This document shows positions 7,619 to 16,102 of a DNA stretch of 41,241 bases, one piece after another. Origin of the DNA: an uncultured Eubacterium sp. (GTDB lineage: Bacteria > Bacillota > Clostridia > Lachnospirales > Lachnospiraceae); the NCBI GenBank assembly GCA_910585745.1, contig CAJUFM010000022.1:1-41241 (forward strand), read 5' to 3'. The position numbers and the translations under genes were made by a program. A model generated the notes under the pieces. That model had not been told where the DNA came from. It ran no database searches and saw only the letters and a program-made list of their open reading frames with translations. The stretch's first letter is position 1. The number at the start of each line of letters is the position of its first letter.

Positions 7619-8338
7619 TTATTCCACCTCCATATCGTAATCCGCCCAGGCTTTTTTGATTTTTTCTACGTACCGTCTGCCCACAGGGATCTCTGCACCA
7701 TTCTCCATAAACAGGCAGTGATCCAGATATCGGACCACATAACTTAAGTTTACCACATGGGATTTATGACATTGGCACAAGGAATATTCTGCATATTTTT
7801 CCCCAAGATCATGAAGGTTTTCCCGTATCCGGATACGCTTATTGTCCTTAGTCATTACCTCCAGCATTTTATCTACTGATTTAACATACACGACATCCCT
7901 CAGCGCAATCCACTTGGGAATCCCATCCTCTTTGTACTTCAACACCTGTTTGCCTTCACGGCTTCTCCTGACCACCTTATCCAGATCTGCAAAGATCTCC
8001 TCACGGTGCAGGGGCTTATGGTGAAAATTCAGTGGCTCCAGCGCAAAAAGGTGCCGGCAGTATTTCGTTTTTCCAGATATAAAGATAATCTGTACCGCTT
8101 CATTCTGCATATTATCCCGGATAAAATGCCCCAGCTCCACGCCGGAACCTTCTGGAAATTCTATATCCAGAAAAATAACATCATAACAGGAGCCCCCCTC
8201 TATTTCATGCAAAAGAAGCTCCACCGAATAAAATATATGTATTTCCACTCTGATTTTTTGTGTTCTTCGGTAAATCTTGAGCCATCCTTCAAGCCGCGAA
8301 CAGCATCCCTGATCATCATCGCATATTGCTACCCGCAT
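7619..8338 (-). CDS. AgrA-like LytTR response regulator
   Basis: 239 residues. The receiver domain has acidic residues DDD at 7-9 and phosphoacceptor Asp58 in VIFLDIEFPEG. The C-terminal LytTR DNA-binding domain (about 135-235) includes the LHDLGEKY...CHKSHVVNLSYV region. The open frame extends upstream to 8530, but ATG at 8338 has GGGAGGGTAAT in front and begins the receiver fold (MRVAICDDD). It has its own sigma-A-type promoter. It likely activates agrD-agrB and the genes that follow, and perhaps its own gene. Confidence 0.88.
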   Translation of the reverse strand: MRVAICDDDQGCCSRLEGWLKIYRRTQKIRVEIHIFYSVELLLHEIEGGSCYDVIFLDIEFPEGSGVELGHFIRDNMQNEAVQIIFISGKTKYCRHLFALEPLNFHHKPLHREEIFADLDKVVRRSREGKQVLKYKEDGIPKWIALRDVVYVKSVDKMLEVMTKDNKRIRIRENLHDLGEKYAEYSLCQCHKSHVVNLSYVVRYLDHCLFMENGAEIPVGRRYVEKIKKAWADYDMEVE

Positions 8339-8372
8339 ATTACCCTCCCTGTATGCAAAAATATTTGCCCCC

Positions 8373-8431
8373 ATTATACCAGAACCTACCAGAAAATACA
8401 ATATTTTCGCTTTTGTGACATAATGCGACAA
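8373..8431 (-). promoter_or_regulatory. promoter of the regulator-kinase genes
   Basis: On the minus strand TTGTAT (8396-8401), a 17-bp spacer and TATAAT (8373-8378) precede the regulator start at 8338. Upstream, TTGTCGCA (8424-8431) and TGTCA (8416-8420) also occur before agrD, at nearly the same distance from the -10 box (46 versus 49 bp), suggesting autoregulation. Confidence 0.6.
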
Positions 8432-8466
8432 CGTTATAGATATCCAAAGGGCTTCACAAAAAATAA

Positions 8467-8504
8467 CGGATACAAAATCCCTCGTTTTGGGGATAATGTA
8501 TCCG
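8467..8504. repeat. 38-bp palindromic repeat, copy 1
   Basis: A hairpin bounded by CGGATAC and GTATCCG. Its reverse complement matches the element at 10294-10331 at 30 of 38 positions with the same length. There is no T-run suited to a terminator directly at the stem. It lies between the MerR-methyltransferase gene and the agr regulator promoter. Confidence 0.6.
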
Positions 8505-8538
8505 TGGTTCAAATTGGCGCCGTTGAGCAAAATGCAAG

Positions 8539-9720
8539 TTAAGCTTTATAACAATGCCAGAAGCCACCTTCCGACTCAACGATGATCTGCCCGTTCTTTT
8601 TGATCATATCATCAAAATATTTCAGAAGCAGATCCTTTTTCTCTGTCAGATATTTTTCCGCATGCCGGTTGTGGTTCACCGCCCTCTCAAATACCTCTTC
8701 CGCCGTATCATAAGCCATGGGGGAAGGAATGGTAATATAAACAACGCGGTCAAAGTATTGATTCAAAAGCTCTTGAAATTCATCATGGTGTTTCTGTTTA
8801 TCTGTGTTTAATTCTCTCACGAAACTTTCATCCAGACCTGCTTCATCAAATACCCGCTGCCAGAATGCCTGCTCCCCAGTCATTCCGAAATAATTTAGCG
8901 AGAACATACCGCCAGATTTAAGCACCCTGGAAACCCGGGAAACAAATCCCTCCACATCCTTCAGGGTATCCAGCAGGTAATGAGCCACCACCATAGAATA
9001 TGGCATATTTTCTTCAATCTCTTTCCATGTGGCATCCTGTTCCACATCTCCCCAGTGCAGCACTGCTCCTGTACCATCTGCAAGGGTCCCTCTGTTCTCA
9101 TCAATGAACTTTTCAAGATCATCTGCCCAGCTGCCGCGCAGATCATAACCATCTATGCTCACATTCTCCGGTATTTGTTTCCAGCTATGTCGCCACAGTT
9201 TCCCAAAGCCACACCCCAGATCCAGAACGGTCTCCCCTTCCTTTATTTCCAGTGAATGATATAGTTTCACATACCAGTCCAGCCCGTCTGCATTATGTTT
9301 CAGCGCATGAAAATGCCCCTCATCGGCTGACTGGTCTATCTCCATTTTCTGAATGATCTCAGCCACATCATCCCAATCCGGCTGGCCATTGCTCCTTGCA
9401 ATCACAGCCTTCATACATTTGACTGCCTTTTCCAACTCATATCGTTTTCTTTCCATCATTTCGATCTGGGACTGAAGAGTTTCTAAAACATTATCATTCT
9501 CCGCACGTTCCAGATGCTCCCTGATCTGCTCAAGGCTGAATCCAATATGTTTTAATGCTATGATCTTCTCCAGGATCAGAAGCGACTGCTCATCGTAAAG
9601 CCTATAATTACCTTCAGAATAATCCACTGGCTTAAGAAGACCCTTTTCATCATAAATTCTTACTGCTTTCTGTGAAATACCGGCCTTTTTGGCAATTTCG
9701 CCGGATGTCATTTTGTCCAT
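8539..9720 (-). CDS. MerR-family regulator fused to SAM methyltransferase
   Basis: 393 residues. Residues 4-72 are a MerR winged helix (TSGEIAKKAGISQKAVRIYDEKGL...NYRLYD), then a dimerisation helix to about 115. Residues 150-300 are a class I methyltransferase with motif I VLDLGCGFGKLW and later LKSGGMFSLNYFG. MerR-methyltransferase fusions occur in Firmicutes, where the second domain is thought to sense or modify a small molecule; the ligand is unknown. GGAGGTCTGTT precedes the ATG. A symmetric operator candidate lies just upstream, so it probably controls itself. It is a single gene with no obvious target gene beside it. Confidence 0.85.
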   Translation of the reverse strand: MDKMTSGEIAKKAGISQKAVRIYDEKGLLKPVDYSEGNYRLYDEQSLLILEKIIALKHIGFSLEQIREHLERAENDNVLETLQSQIEMMERKRYELEKAVKCMKAVIARSNGQPDWDDVAEIIQKMEIDQSADEGHFHALKHNADGLDWYVKLYHSLEIKEGETVLDLGCGFGKLWRHSWKQIPENVSIDGYDLRGSWADDLEKFIDENRGTLADGTGAVLHWGDVEQDATWKEIEENMPYSMVVAHYLLDTLKDVEGFVSRVSRVLKSGGMFSLNYFGMTGEQAFWQRVFDEAGLDESFVRELNTDKQKHHDEFQELLNQYFDRVVYITIPSPMAYDTAEEVFERAVNHNRHAEKYLTEKKDLLLKYFDDMIKKNGQIIVESEGGFWHCYKA

Positions 9721-9744
9721 AACAGACCTCCTTTTTGATAAGTA

Positions 9745-9777
9745 ATGATAGTTTCTGAACGTTCATGATCTTATCAT
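9745..9777. promoter_or_regulatory. candidate MerR operator
   Basis: ATGATA (9745-9750) and TATCAT (9772-9777) form inverted half-sites around a central palindrome GAACGTTC (9757-9764). It sits 25-57 bp upstream of the MerR-methyltransferase start and is near-symmetrical (6 and 7 bp gaps). An autoregulatory site is the simplest reading. Confidence 0.45.
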
Positions 9778-9821
9778 AAAGGCTTCCCCAGGGGAAGAGT
9801 CAATAACCAAATGAGAATCCA

Positions 9822-10235
9822 CTAATTATTTTTATTTCCACCATCCTCCCCACATGTCTCATCCACCTTTTTCTCTATAGTCTCCAACTGCCTCATAACT
9901 TCCGAGAGCATATGGATCACCCTGCTGTCACTGGCAGCTGCATATTCTTGTTCTATGGATAAACTTGTCCCACCAATGATATAGTTCAGATCATAGCCTA
10001 ATTTTCTGTGCAGCATATTTGCCTTGTCCGCTGACAATGAATTGATCCCGTACTCGATGCGGCGGTAGCTGTCTTCTTCAAGATTCAGAATACCTGCGAT
10101 GTAGCGTACCGTATGACCGTTCCTGATCCGCATCGTCTTCAGCCTTTTTCCCACACCGCAGTTACATGGATTCTTTTGTTTTTTCTCTTTCCTTTTATCT
10201 GACTTCGCTATAACCTTTCCCTTGCTTTCTTTCAT
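9822..10235 (-). CDS. XRE-family DNA-binding protein
   Basis: 137 residues with a Lys-rich N-terminus, then a Cro/CI-type helix-turn-helix at about 30-90 (GKRLKTMRIRNGHTVRYIAGILNLEEDSYRRIEYG...LHRKLGYDLNYIIGG in overlapping parts), and an acidic helical tail. It is probably a transcriptional regulator, target unknown. It has no close operon partner. The palindromic repeat at 10294 lies 59 bp before its start. Confidence 0.7.
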   Translation of the reverse strand: MKESKGKVIAKSDKRKEKKQKNPCNCGVGKRLKTMRIRNGHTVRYIAGILNLEEDSYRRIEYGINSLSADKANMLHRKLGYDLNYIIGGTSLSIEQEYAAASDSRVIHMLSEVMRQLETIEKKVDETCGEDGGNKNN

Positions 10236-10293
10236 AGAATTAATGCATACTGTCTCTAAATTCTATGATAACAACCAATGGAAATAATTTTAA

Positions 10294-10331
10294 CGGATAT
10301 ATTGTCCATAAAACTACGGATAATGTATCCG
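10294..10331. repeat. 38-bp palindromic repeat, copy 2
   Basis: Stem arms CGGATATATTGTCC and GGATAATGTATCCG pair over 14 positions with two G-T pairs. It is the inverted counterpart of 8467-8504. The pair brackets the MerR-methyltransferase and XRE genes. Either a small structured repeat or a remnant of a duplicated short coding sequence is possible. Confidence 0.6.
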
Positions 10332-10345
10332 CTATTCTCAAACAG

Positions 10346-10861
10346 CTACACCAGCAGCACCGATGCGATGATCCCTGCCAGGGTGGCAAACAGTGCTCCC
10401 GCCAGGGTGTACCTCGTGCGGGTCACCCTGGCAGTCATGAAGTAGACACTCATGGTATAAAAGATAGTCTCTGAACAGCTCATCAGCACCGATGCCAGCG
10501 TCCCCAGACTGCTGTCCGGTCCAAACTGCTTGTAGACATCCAGCAGAAGACTGGTAGCGGCAGAAGAAGAAAACATTTTTACGGTGACCAGAGGCACCAG
10601 CTCGGAAGGGAAACCGACACAGGAAGTCACCGGCGCCAGCGCCCCCGCCAGATAATCCAGGCTGCCAGACTGGCGGAGCACTCCGATGGCGATCATAAGG
10701 CCAATCAAGGTCGGCAGTATCTTGTACACCGTCTTAAAGCCATCCACAGCTCCCTCGATAAATGCGTCAAATATGTCCACCTTCTGGAGAAGCCCATATC
10801 CCGCCACCAAAACCAGGACAAATGGTATCATGCTGTCTGATAGATAATATAAAAACCTCAT
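10346..10861 (-). CDS. spmB: spore maturation protein B
   Basis: 171-residue membrane protein with a nucleoside-recognition (Gate) domain. Features seen are LPTLIGLMIAIGVLRQSG, SELVPLVTVKMFSSSAATSLLLDVYKQFGPDS in overlapping parts, and SCSETIFYTMSVYF. In Bacillus, SpmA and SpmB act in spore core dehydration and heat resistance. The start overlaps spmA by 4 nt (ATGA), so the two are coupled. Confidence 0.93.
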   Translation of the reverse strand: MRFLYYLSDSMIPFVLVLVAGYGLLQKVDIFDAFIEGAVDGFKTVYKILPTLIGLMIAIGVLRQSGSLDYLAGALAPVTSCVGFPSELVPLVTVKMFSSSAATSLLLDVYKQFGPDSSLGTLASVLMSCSETIFYTMSVYFMTARVTRTRYTLAGALFATLAGIIASVLLV

Positions 10862-11499
10862 GCTCCACCGTCCTTCCTGCCGCCCCCTCTAAGCCCTGCA
10901 GAAACACTTCCCCTATCTCCTGCCGAAAAAACTTTTCTAGCCACCACAGAAAAGATCACTCCCGCCGCTGTGGAGACCAGCGTCGCCACCAGCCCCATTC
11001 CAATAATAGAAGTGGGTGAGACCGAACCGTACTCACTGCGGTATGCTATGATATTTACTGGTATGAGCTGCAGTGAAGAAATATTGATGATGAGAAAGGT
11101 GCACATATCCACGCTGGCAATATGGCTGCCCTGGTTTAATTCCTTCATCTCTTCCATTGCTTTGAGCCCGTAGGGCGTCGCCGCCCACCCAAGACCGAGC
11201 ATATTGGCAATTATATTGGAGGCGATGTACTCGTTTGCCCGGTGCCCCTCTGGAACCCCCGGAAACAAAAAACGAAGGGCAGGCCGGAGCGCCCTCGTCA
11301 TGGCGTCGATCAGACCTGCCTTTTTTGCAACATTCATAATACCTGTCCACATGGACATAACTCCCAGCATAGCGATGCAGAGTGTCACTGCCTCCTTCGA
11401 TGAGTCGATGGCTGCGGTTCCCGCCTCCCCGATCTTTCCTGTAAAAGCTGCCACGATGATTCCCGCCAGCAGCATGATACCCCAGAGTTTGTTCAGCAT
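10858..11499 (-). CDS. spmA: spore maturation protein A
   Basis: 213-residue membrane protein of the Gate family. GVMSMWTGIMNVAKKAGL, ALRFLFPGVPEGH and NMLGLGWAATPYGLKAMEEM are family hallmarks. It is the partner of SpmB in spore core dehydration and the first gene of the pair. An AAGGA-type ribosome site lies 10 nt before ATG. The C-terminus is a short basic Gly-rich tail. Confidence 0.93.
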   Translation of the reverse strand: MLNKLWGIMLLAGIIVAAFTGKIGEAGTAAIDSSKEAVTLCIAMLGVMSMWTGIMNVAKKAGLIDAMTRALRPALRFLFPGVPEGHRANEYIASNIIANMLGLGWAATPYGLKAMEEMKELNQGSHIASVDMCTFLIINISSLQLIPVNIIAYRSEYGSVSPTSIIGMGLVATLVSTAAGVIFSVVARKVFSAGDRGSVSAGLRGGGRKDGGA

Positions 11500-11570
11500 A
11501 AAAAGAATTCCTTTTTCCTTCTTTTTATAAATCTATGAAAAAAGTATGCTGCATATTCCTCTTGGGCCGC

Positions 11571-12737
11571 TTACTCTCTCTGTCCTGCTGCCACCTTCGC
11601 TTTGGAATACGCCAGTCCGACAGCTACCAGCGCCGCACCAAACAACAGCTGGATCCCCATGCCCCGCCAGAGCTCTCCCATCTCCTGCCCAGGCACATAA
11701 TGATCAATCCAGTTCGCTGATGTAATGTACCAGTATGCCGGAAGAAAATGTGCCGCCTTGATAAGGCCCTCTCCCAGAAATTCCAGCGGTACAAATATCC
11801 CACACAGAAAACTCATACCCAGGGCGATAACATTAGAGATCATGTTCAGCACAGAACTTTTCCTGACCACCTGGCCTACCAGAAAAACAATGCCCAGCGT
11901 CACCACCATAAAACAGAACACATTGAGACAGTACAGCATCCCCTGGAAACTAAACAGCTGACTCCGTTGTTTCATAGCCGCAAACGCCATCAGAAAATAG
12001 CAGAGGCAGAAACCGATCTCTGTTGTTACCATGCCTCCATAAAGCTCAAAATTGGTCCGCTGCAACGGATAACAGGAACATAGATTCCGCTCTTTGACCT
12101 CTTTTTTGTGGAATACCACCAGGATCGGACCGATGCCCACAACGGAGATCGAAATGAAAATATAAGGAAAATAGGCAAAGAAATAGTATAGTGCCTGATG
12201 GCTGCTCTCCCTGCCTCCCTCTGCCAGCGTTACCGGAACTTTTTCCCGGCAGGTTTCTGCTGTCTTTTCCGCAATCTGACCTGGTTCCAGGCCTCCCGCC
12301 TGATATGCTTTGGCAATGGAGCTGTATCTGCCTGTCATATTCTTAAAGGTCTCCGCATAAATAGTTCCAGGTATGCTGAGCACCTCCGGACGCACTGTCT
12401 TTCCGCCTTGTTCCAGGGACTTCCCATAGCCTTTGGGGATCCGTATGACACAATTAATATTCCGGTTATAGAGTTCATCCTGGATCGTCTCCTTGTCGTC
12501 CTCTATCTCTACTTCTTTATTTCCCTCTCTCAGATAAGCCGCCATGCCCCGGCTCAGTTCCGATCCGTCCTCGTCAAAGATCACAAGCTTGTGGGAATGT
12601 GCTTTAAACATTCCCTTCTGGGTATCTTCTCCCTGGTAGGACATAGCGATAGAAATACTAAAGAAAATTATCAGATACATAAGGATCTGAATCTTCTGCT
12701 TATTTAATATCCGAAAGAAAACCTTATAAACTTGCAT
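11571..12737 (-). CDS. ABC-2 type transporter permease (second subunit)
   Basis: 388 residues. There is one N-terminal membrane segment (about 17-33), a large outside domain (about 35-190), and five membrane segments in the C-terminal half, the ABC-2 or YhgE-like exporter layout. It overlaps the end of the preceding permease gene by 14 nt. With 12724-13857 and the ATPase 13871-14812 it forms one exporter. The divergent two-component system suggests induction by an extracellular signal such as an antimicrobial or envelope stress. The substrate is unknown. Confidence 0.8.
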   Translation of the reverse strand: MQVYKVFFRILNKQKIQILMYLIIFFSISIAMSYQGEDTQKGMFKAHSHKLVIFDEDGSELSRGMAAYLREGNKEVEIEDDKETIQDELYNRNINCVIRIPKGYGKSLEQGGKTVRPEVLSIPGTIYAETFKNMTGRYSSIAKAYQAGGLEPGQIAEKTAETCREKVPVTLAEGGRESSHQALYYFFAYFPYIFISISVVGIGPILVVFHKKEVKERNLCSCYPLQRTNFELYGGMVTTEIGFCLCYFLMAFAAMKQRSQLFSFQGMLYCLNVFCFMVVTLGIVFLVGQVVRKSSVLNMISNVIALGMSFLCGIFVPLEFLGEGLIKAAHFLPAYWYITSANWIDHYVPGQEMGELWRGMGIQLLFGAALVAVGLAYSKAKVAAGQRE

Positions 12738-13857
12738 ACCGGCTCCTCCTTACCATAAAATAGCTTGCCAGCGTCAATACCACAGCCCCCGCCCCCAGAC
12801 AGAGCATATTACCCCAAAAGCGCTCATTGGTTTCGTAGATGTTCAGCGCATAGAAAGAATCTGTGATCAGAGCCGCCGGGTTGATGTCGTTTACAAGCGG
12901 CACATGATGTTCGAGACTGTTTTTTATACCAGATATCATCAGATCACTCATGGCACTGAGGGCAAGACTGACACTCACCAGCACTCCCATCTTTGCCCCC
13001 TCGCCCAGCCGGGGAAGGGATCCCACAAATATTCCTATTATGATACCATAACTGGTGCCGAGAAAGAGAAGGACCAGGATCTGGGGCAGATCATCTCCCA
13101 GCTCCAGGCGCAGTAGGAACTTCATATATACCAAAAGCAGGATTACGATGCTGTACTGCACAATCTCACAGGCCGCAAAATCTGCCAGAATGCTTTTTAA
13201 TTTATGCACCGGTATCATGTTCCTGCGCTGTCCCAGTGCCGAGACATTGGCTTGAATCTTCAGGATCCGGTCACAGCCTGCAAAGCTGGCAAACAGGCAT
13301 ACCATCGCCAGTACTGCATAAAAATAGTTGATGACATTGTCCTGGTTACTCTCTGTGGAACTCTTCTCCTCCACATATTCTGTCTGGGATGTAAGGGCAG
13401 ATACCGCCTGCATGATCTTTTCCGGATAAATCTGCGCTATATCTGATATTGTTTTCTGATACTGTACAAACTGATCCAGTATCATCTGCAGCAATGTCTG
13501 GTCCATGCCGGACTCCGCCACCTGCAGAGCTGGTTTTTCCCCCACCGTCAAAATTCCTTTTACCTCTCCCGCCAGCAGCATTTCCTCTGCTTTTTCCCTG
13601 GTGGTCTCATGTATCTCCAGCAGCTGGTCCTCCCCCCCTTCTGAAACCAGCTGGAGCATTTGTGAAAAGACTTTATTTTCACCCTCCTGCACTACTGCCG
13701 CCGGAATGACATGAAACTGTTCCGTCGTCTCAAACAGATTACCGAAAGCCAGATACATAAATGTGGTGAGGGCAAAGGGAAATACCAGCGTCCAGAACGT
13801 GATCTCTTTCGTCCGCAGAAGAGACAGCAGCCCATATTTAAATACATGTCGAAACAT
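12724..13857 (-). CDS. ABC-2 type transporter permease (first subunit)
   Basis: 377 residues with the same architecture as its partner: one N-terminal membrane helix (about 20-40), an extracytoplasmic domain to about 170, then a C-terminal membrane bundle. It lies 13 nt after the ATPase stop. Probably a heterodimer with the overlapping next permease. Confidence 0.8.
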   Translation of the reverse strand: MFRHVFKYGLLSLLRTKEITFWTLVFPFALTTFMYLAFGNLFETTEQFHVIPAAVVQEGENKVFSQMLQLVSEGGEDQLLEIHETTREKAEEMLLAGEVKGILTVGEKPALQVAESGMDQTLLQMILDQFVQYQKTISDIAQIYPEKIMQAVSALTSQTEYVEEKSSTESNQDNVINYFYAVLAMVCLFASFAGCDRILKIQANVSALGQRRNMIPVHKLKSILADFAACEIVQYSIVILLLVYMKFLLRLELGDDLPQILVLLFLGTSYGIIIGIFVGSLPRLGEGAKMGVLVSVSLALSAMSDLMISGIKNSLEHHVPLVNDINPAALITDSFYALNIYETNERFWGNMLCLGAGAVVLTLASYFMVRRSRYASL

Positions 13858-13870
13858 TCTGCACTCCTTC

Positions 13871-14812
13871 CTACTGATCCCTCAGTTCTTTTCCAGTGAT
13901 CTCTAGAAATACGTCATTTAATGTGGGCAGTTCCGTAAATACCCTGCCAAATTGAATTTCATCCGCATGGAGCAGCTCGAGCACATGGATCAGGTTCTGC
14001 CTGCCGCCACTAAAGCGGATGCGAAGCTGTCCATTTTCCAGTACAGCCTCATAGGCATGCTCCATCTCCCGGAAGCGGGCTAGTTTTTCTTCCTCTATTT
14101 CCGGAACCTCCACCGTAATGGTCTCTGTATTCTTAATCATTTTCTTTAATTCTTCTTTGGTGCCAATAGCTACATTCTGCCCCTTATCCATAATGGCAAT
14201 CCGGCTGCAGATCTGCTCCACTTCCTCCATATAGTGGGAGGTATATATGATAGTCGCCCCGTTTTTATTTAGTTCCACAATCCCCTCAAGAATCTTATTC
14301 CGGCTCTGGGGATCCACCGCCACCGTGGGCTCATCAAAAAATATCAGCCTGGGCTTATGAGCGATGCCACAGGCAATATTCAGCCTTCTCAGCAGGCCGC
14401 CGGAAAGTTTTTTCGGATAAAACTTTCGGAACTCATTCAGTTCTACAAACTGAACCGCCTCTTCTACATACCGTTTTCTCGTCTCCTTGTCCTTTACATA
14501 AAGCCCGCAGAAATAATCTATATTTTCATATACCGTCAGTTCATCAAAAACAGCTACGTTCTGCAGTACCACTCCAATATCCCTTTTGCTGTCATAAGAA
14601 TCCGGACGCATCTCTTTTCCAAATACCTGGATCCTTCCTTTGTCGTACTGGAGCAGGGACAGAATACAGCTGATGGCTGTGGTCTTTCCGGAACCATTGG
14701 GTCCCAGCAGCCCGAATATTTCCCCCTCCTGGATCGTCAGATTAAAATGATCCAGCGCCACCAGCTCTTTATAGCGTTTTACCAGATTTTCTACCTCGAT
14801 CACCGCCGCCAT
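13871..14812 (-). CDS. ABC transporter ATP-binding protein
   Basis: 313 residues. Walker A GPNGSGKTT, signature LSGGLLRRLN, Walker B RLIFFDEPTVAVD and the switch His in YTSHYMEE are all present. A C-terminal extension of about 90 residues is typical of DrrA-type exporter ATPases. It is the first gene of the three-gene exporter operon, divergent from the sensor kinase at 14979. Confidence 0.93.
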   Translation of the reverse strand: MAAVIEVENLVKRYKELVALDHFNLTIQEGEIFGLLGPNGSGKTTAISCILSLLQYDKGRIQVFGKEMRPDSYDSKRDIGVVLQNVAVFDELTVYENIDYFCGLYVKDKETRKRYVEEAVQFVELNEFRKFYPKKLSGGLLRRLNIACGIAHKPRLIFFDEPTVAVDPQSRNKILEGIVELNKNGATIIYTSHYMEEVEQICSRIAIMDKGQNVAIGTKEELKKMIKNTETITVEVPEIEEEKLARFREMEHAYEAVLENGQLRIRFSGGRQNLIHVLELLHADEIQFGRVFTELPTLNDVFLEITGKELRDQ

Positions 14813-14850
14813 GAAATCTCCTCCTCTTTTTTATTCTGCCATTATTATAA

Positions 14851-14938
14851 ATGATACTTCTCTGTTTCGGAAGTGAACAGTATCATGTTTTATCTATGAC
14901 ATTTGTCATTTGTTATTTTTATACTTTTGAAGTATACT
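14851..14938. promoter_or_regulatory. divergent regulatory region: promoter and inverted repeats
   Basis: For the plus-strand kinase gene, TTGTTA (14910-14915), a 17-bp spacer and TATACT (14933-14938) form a promoter. Two inverted repeats lie upstream: ATGATACT/AGTATCAT (14851-14858 and 14879-14886) and ATGACA-TT-TGTCAT (14896-14909). They lie between the exporter operon and its two-component system and are candidate sites for the LuxR-type regulator. Confidence 0.5.
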
Positions 14939-14978
14939 TAAAAAGAAATCATAAAAAAAGCAGAGGAAGGGGGATACT

Positions 14979-16049
14979 ATGCAGGATCTTGGCAATAAAC
15001 TGCTGCTTTATCTGGCTGGCTGTTATATTATCTGGTGCCTGGGTGTAGACGATCAAGCGGTCATCTTTGCCACCCTGTCCCTGCTTTTGAGCTGCCTGTG
15101 CAGCTTTTTTATGGATTCCGGAATCTGTGATATACTGGTGCTGCTGTTTTCCCTTTTATGCCTTATTATCCCAGGTTCTGCTTCCTATCTTCCCCTTCTT
15201 ATATACGATGCCCTATACCGCCGTCAGAGACTTACGCTGGCAGCAGGCACTCTCGCCGGGATCCGCACCCTTTTATGGCTTCCTGCCCCGCTTCTCTTTC
15301 CTTATCTGCTACTTTTCTCCTTCAGTTTCTTACTCGCCGGATATTCCAGAAAAAATCAAAGGCTTCTGCGGGAACTGCACCTCATAAGGGACCGGAGCAT
15401 CGAGGCTGAGATCCATCTGAAAGAACGCAACCAGGCGCTGATCCAAAAACAGGATTCAGAGATACATGCAGCAACACTTTCTGAGCGGAACCGTATCGCC
15501 AGAGAGATCCATGATAATGTGGGGCACATGCTGACCCGTTCCATCTTACAGACTGGCGCCCTCAAAGTCATCAACCGGGATCCGGCGCTGGAAGAACCTC
15601 TGGATACACTGAAGGATACATTAAATACTGCCATGACCAGCATCCGCACCAGCGTCCATGACCTCCACGATGAATCCATTGACCTTCAGAGCGTTTTAAA
15701 AGAGATCGTATCTTCTGACCCGGAACTTTCACTCCATCTGGAATATGATGTGGAACGGGAACTGCCCAGAGATATAAAATATGCATTTATTTCAATTGCC
15801 AAGGAGGCGGTCAATAACATCCACAAACATAGCAGCGGCGATTCCGGCAGAATTATTGTAAGGGAACACCCCGGATTCTATCTGTTACAGATCCGCGATA
15901 ACGGTTCTACTGGCAAACTGCCAGAAAGCACGGACGGCATCGGTCTCTCAGGAATCCGGGACCGGGTGCAGTCCCTGGGGGGAACCCTTCGGATCAACAC
16001 GGAACAGGGTTTTTTAATAAATATCTCAATCACAAAAAAAGCCAGATGA
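14979..16049 (+). CDS. NarL-type sensor histidine kinase
   Basis: 356 residues. The first ~130 form several membrane segments with little outside the membrane, as in intramembrane-sensing kinases. The HisKA_3 dimerisation motif SERNRIAREIHDNVGHML carries the phosphoacceptor His. The ATPase domain has EAVNNIHKHS and DGIGLSGIRDR. ATG at 14979 is preceded by GAGGAAGGGGGATACT. It is followed by its response regulator and diverges from the ABC exporter it probably controls. Confidence 0.88.
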   Translation: MQDLGNKLLLYLAGCYIIWCLGVDDQAVIFATLSLLLSCLCSFFMDSGICDILVLLFSLLCLIIPGSASYLPLLIYDALYRRQRLTLAAGTLAGIRTLLWLPAPLLFPYLLLFSFSFLLAGYSRKNQRLLRELHLIRDRSIEAEIHLKERNQALIQKQDSEIHAATLSERNRIAREIHDNVGHMLTRSILQTGALKVINRDPALEEPLDTLKDTLNTAMTSIRTSVHDLHDESIDLQSVLKEIVSSDPELSLHLEYDVERELPRDIKYAFISIAKEAVNNIHKHSSGDSGRIIVREHPGFYLLQIRDNGSTGKLPESTDGIGLSGIRDRVQSLGGTLRINTEQGFLINISITKKAR

Positions 16050-16102
16050 GATGCAAAAACTATGGCAACGATATTTTACTATGATAAATTGGGGGATTTT
16101 TT

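Noticed and set aside
8339..8530. N-terminal 64-residue extension of the response regulator
   Set aside because: A strong promoter (8373-8401) and ribosome site lie inside it; the receiver fold starts at 8338.
10265..10474. Small plus-strand ORF starting MITTNGNNFN
   Set aside because: It runs antisense into spmB and has no ribosome site; only the palindromic first part is shared with 8.5 kb.
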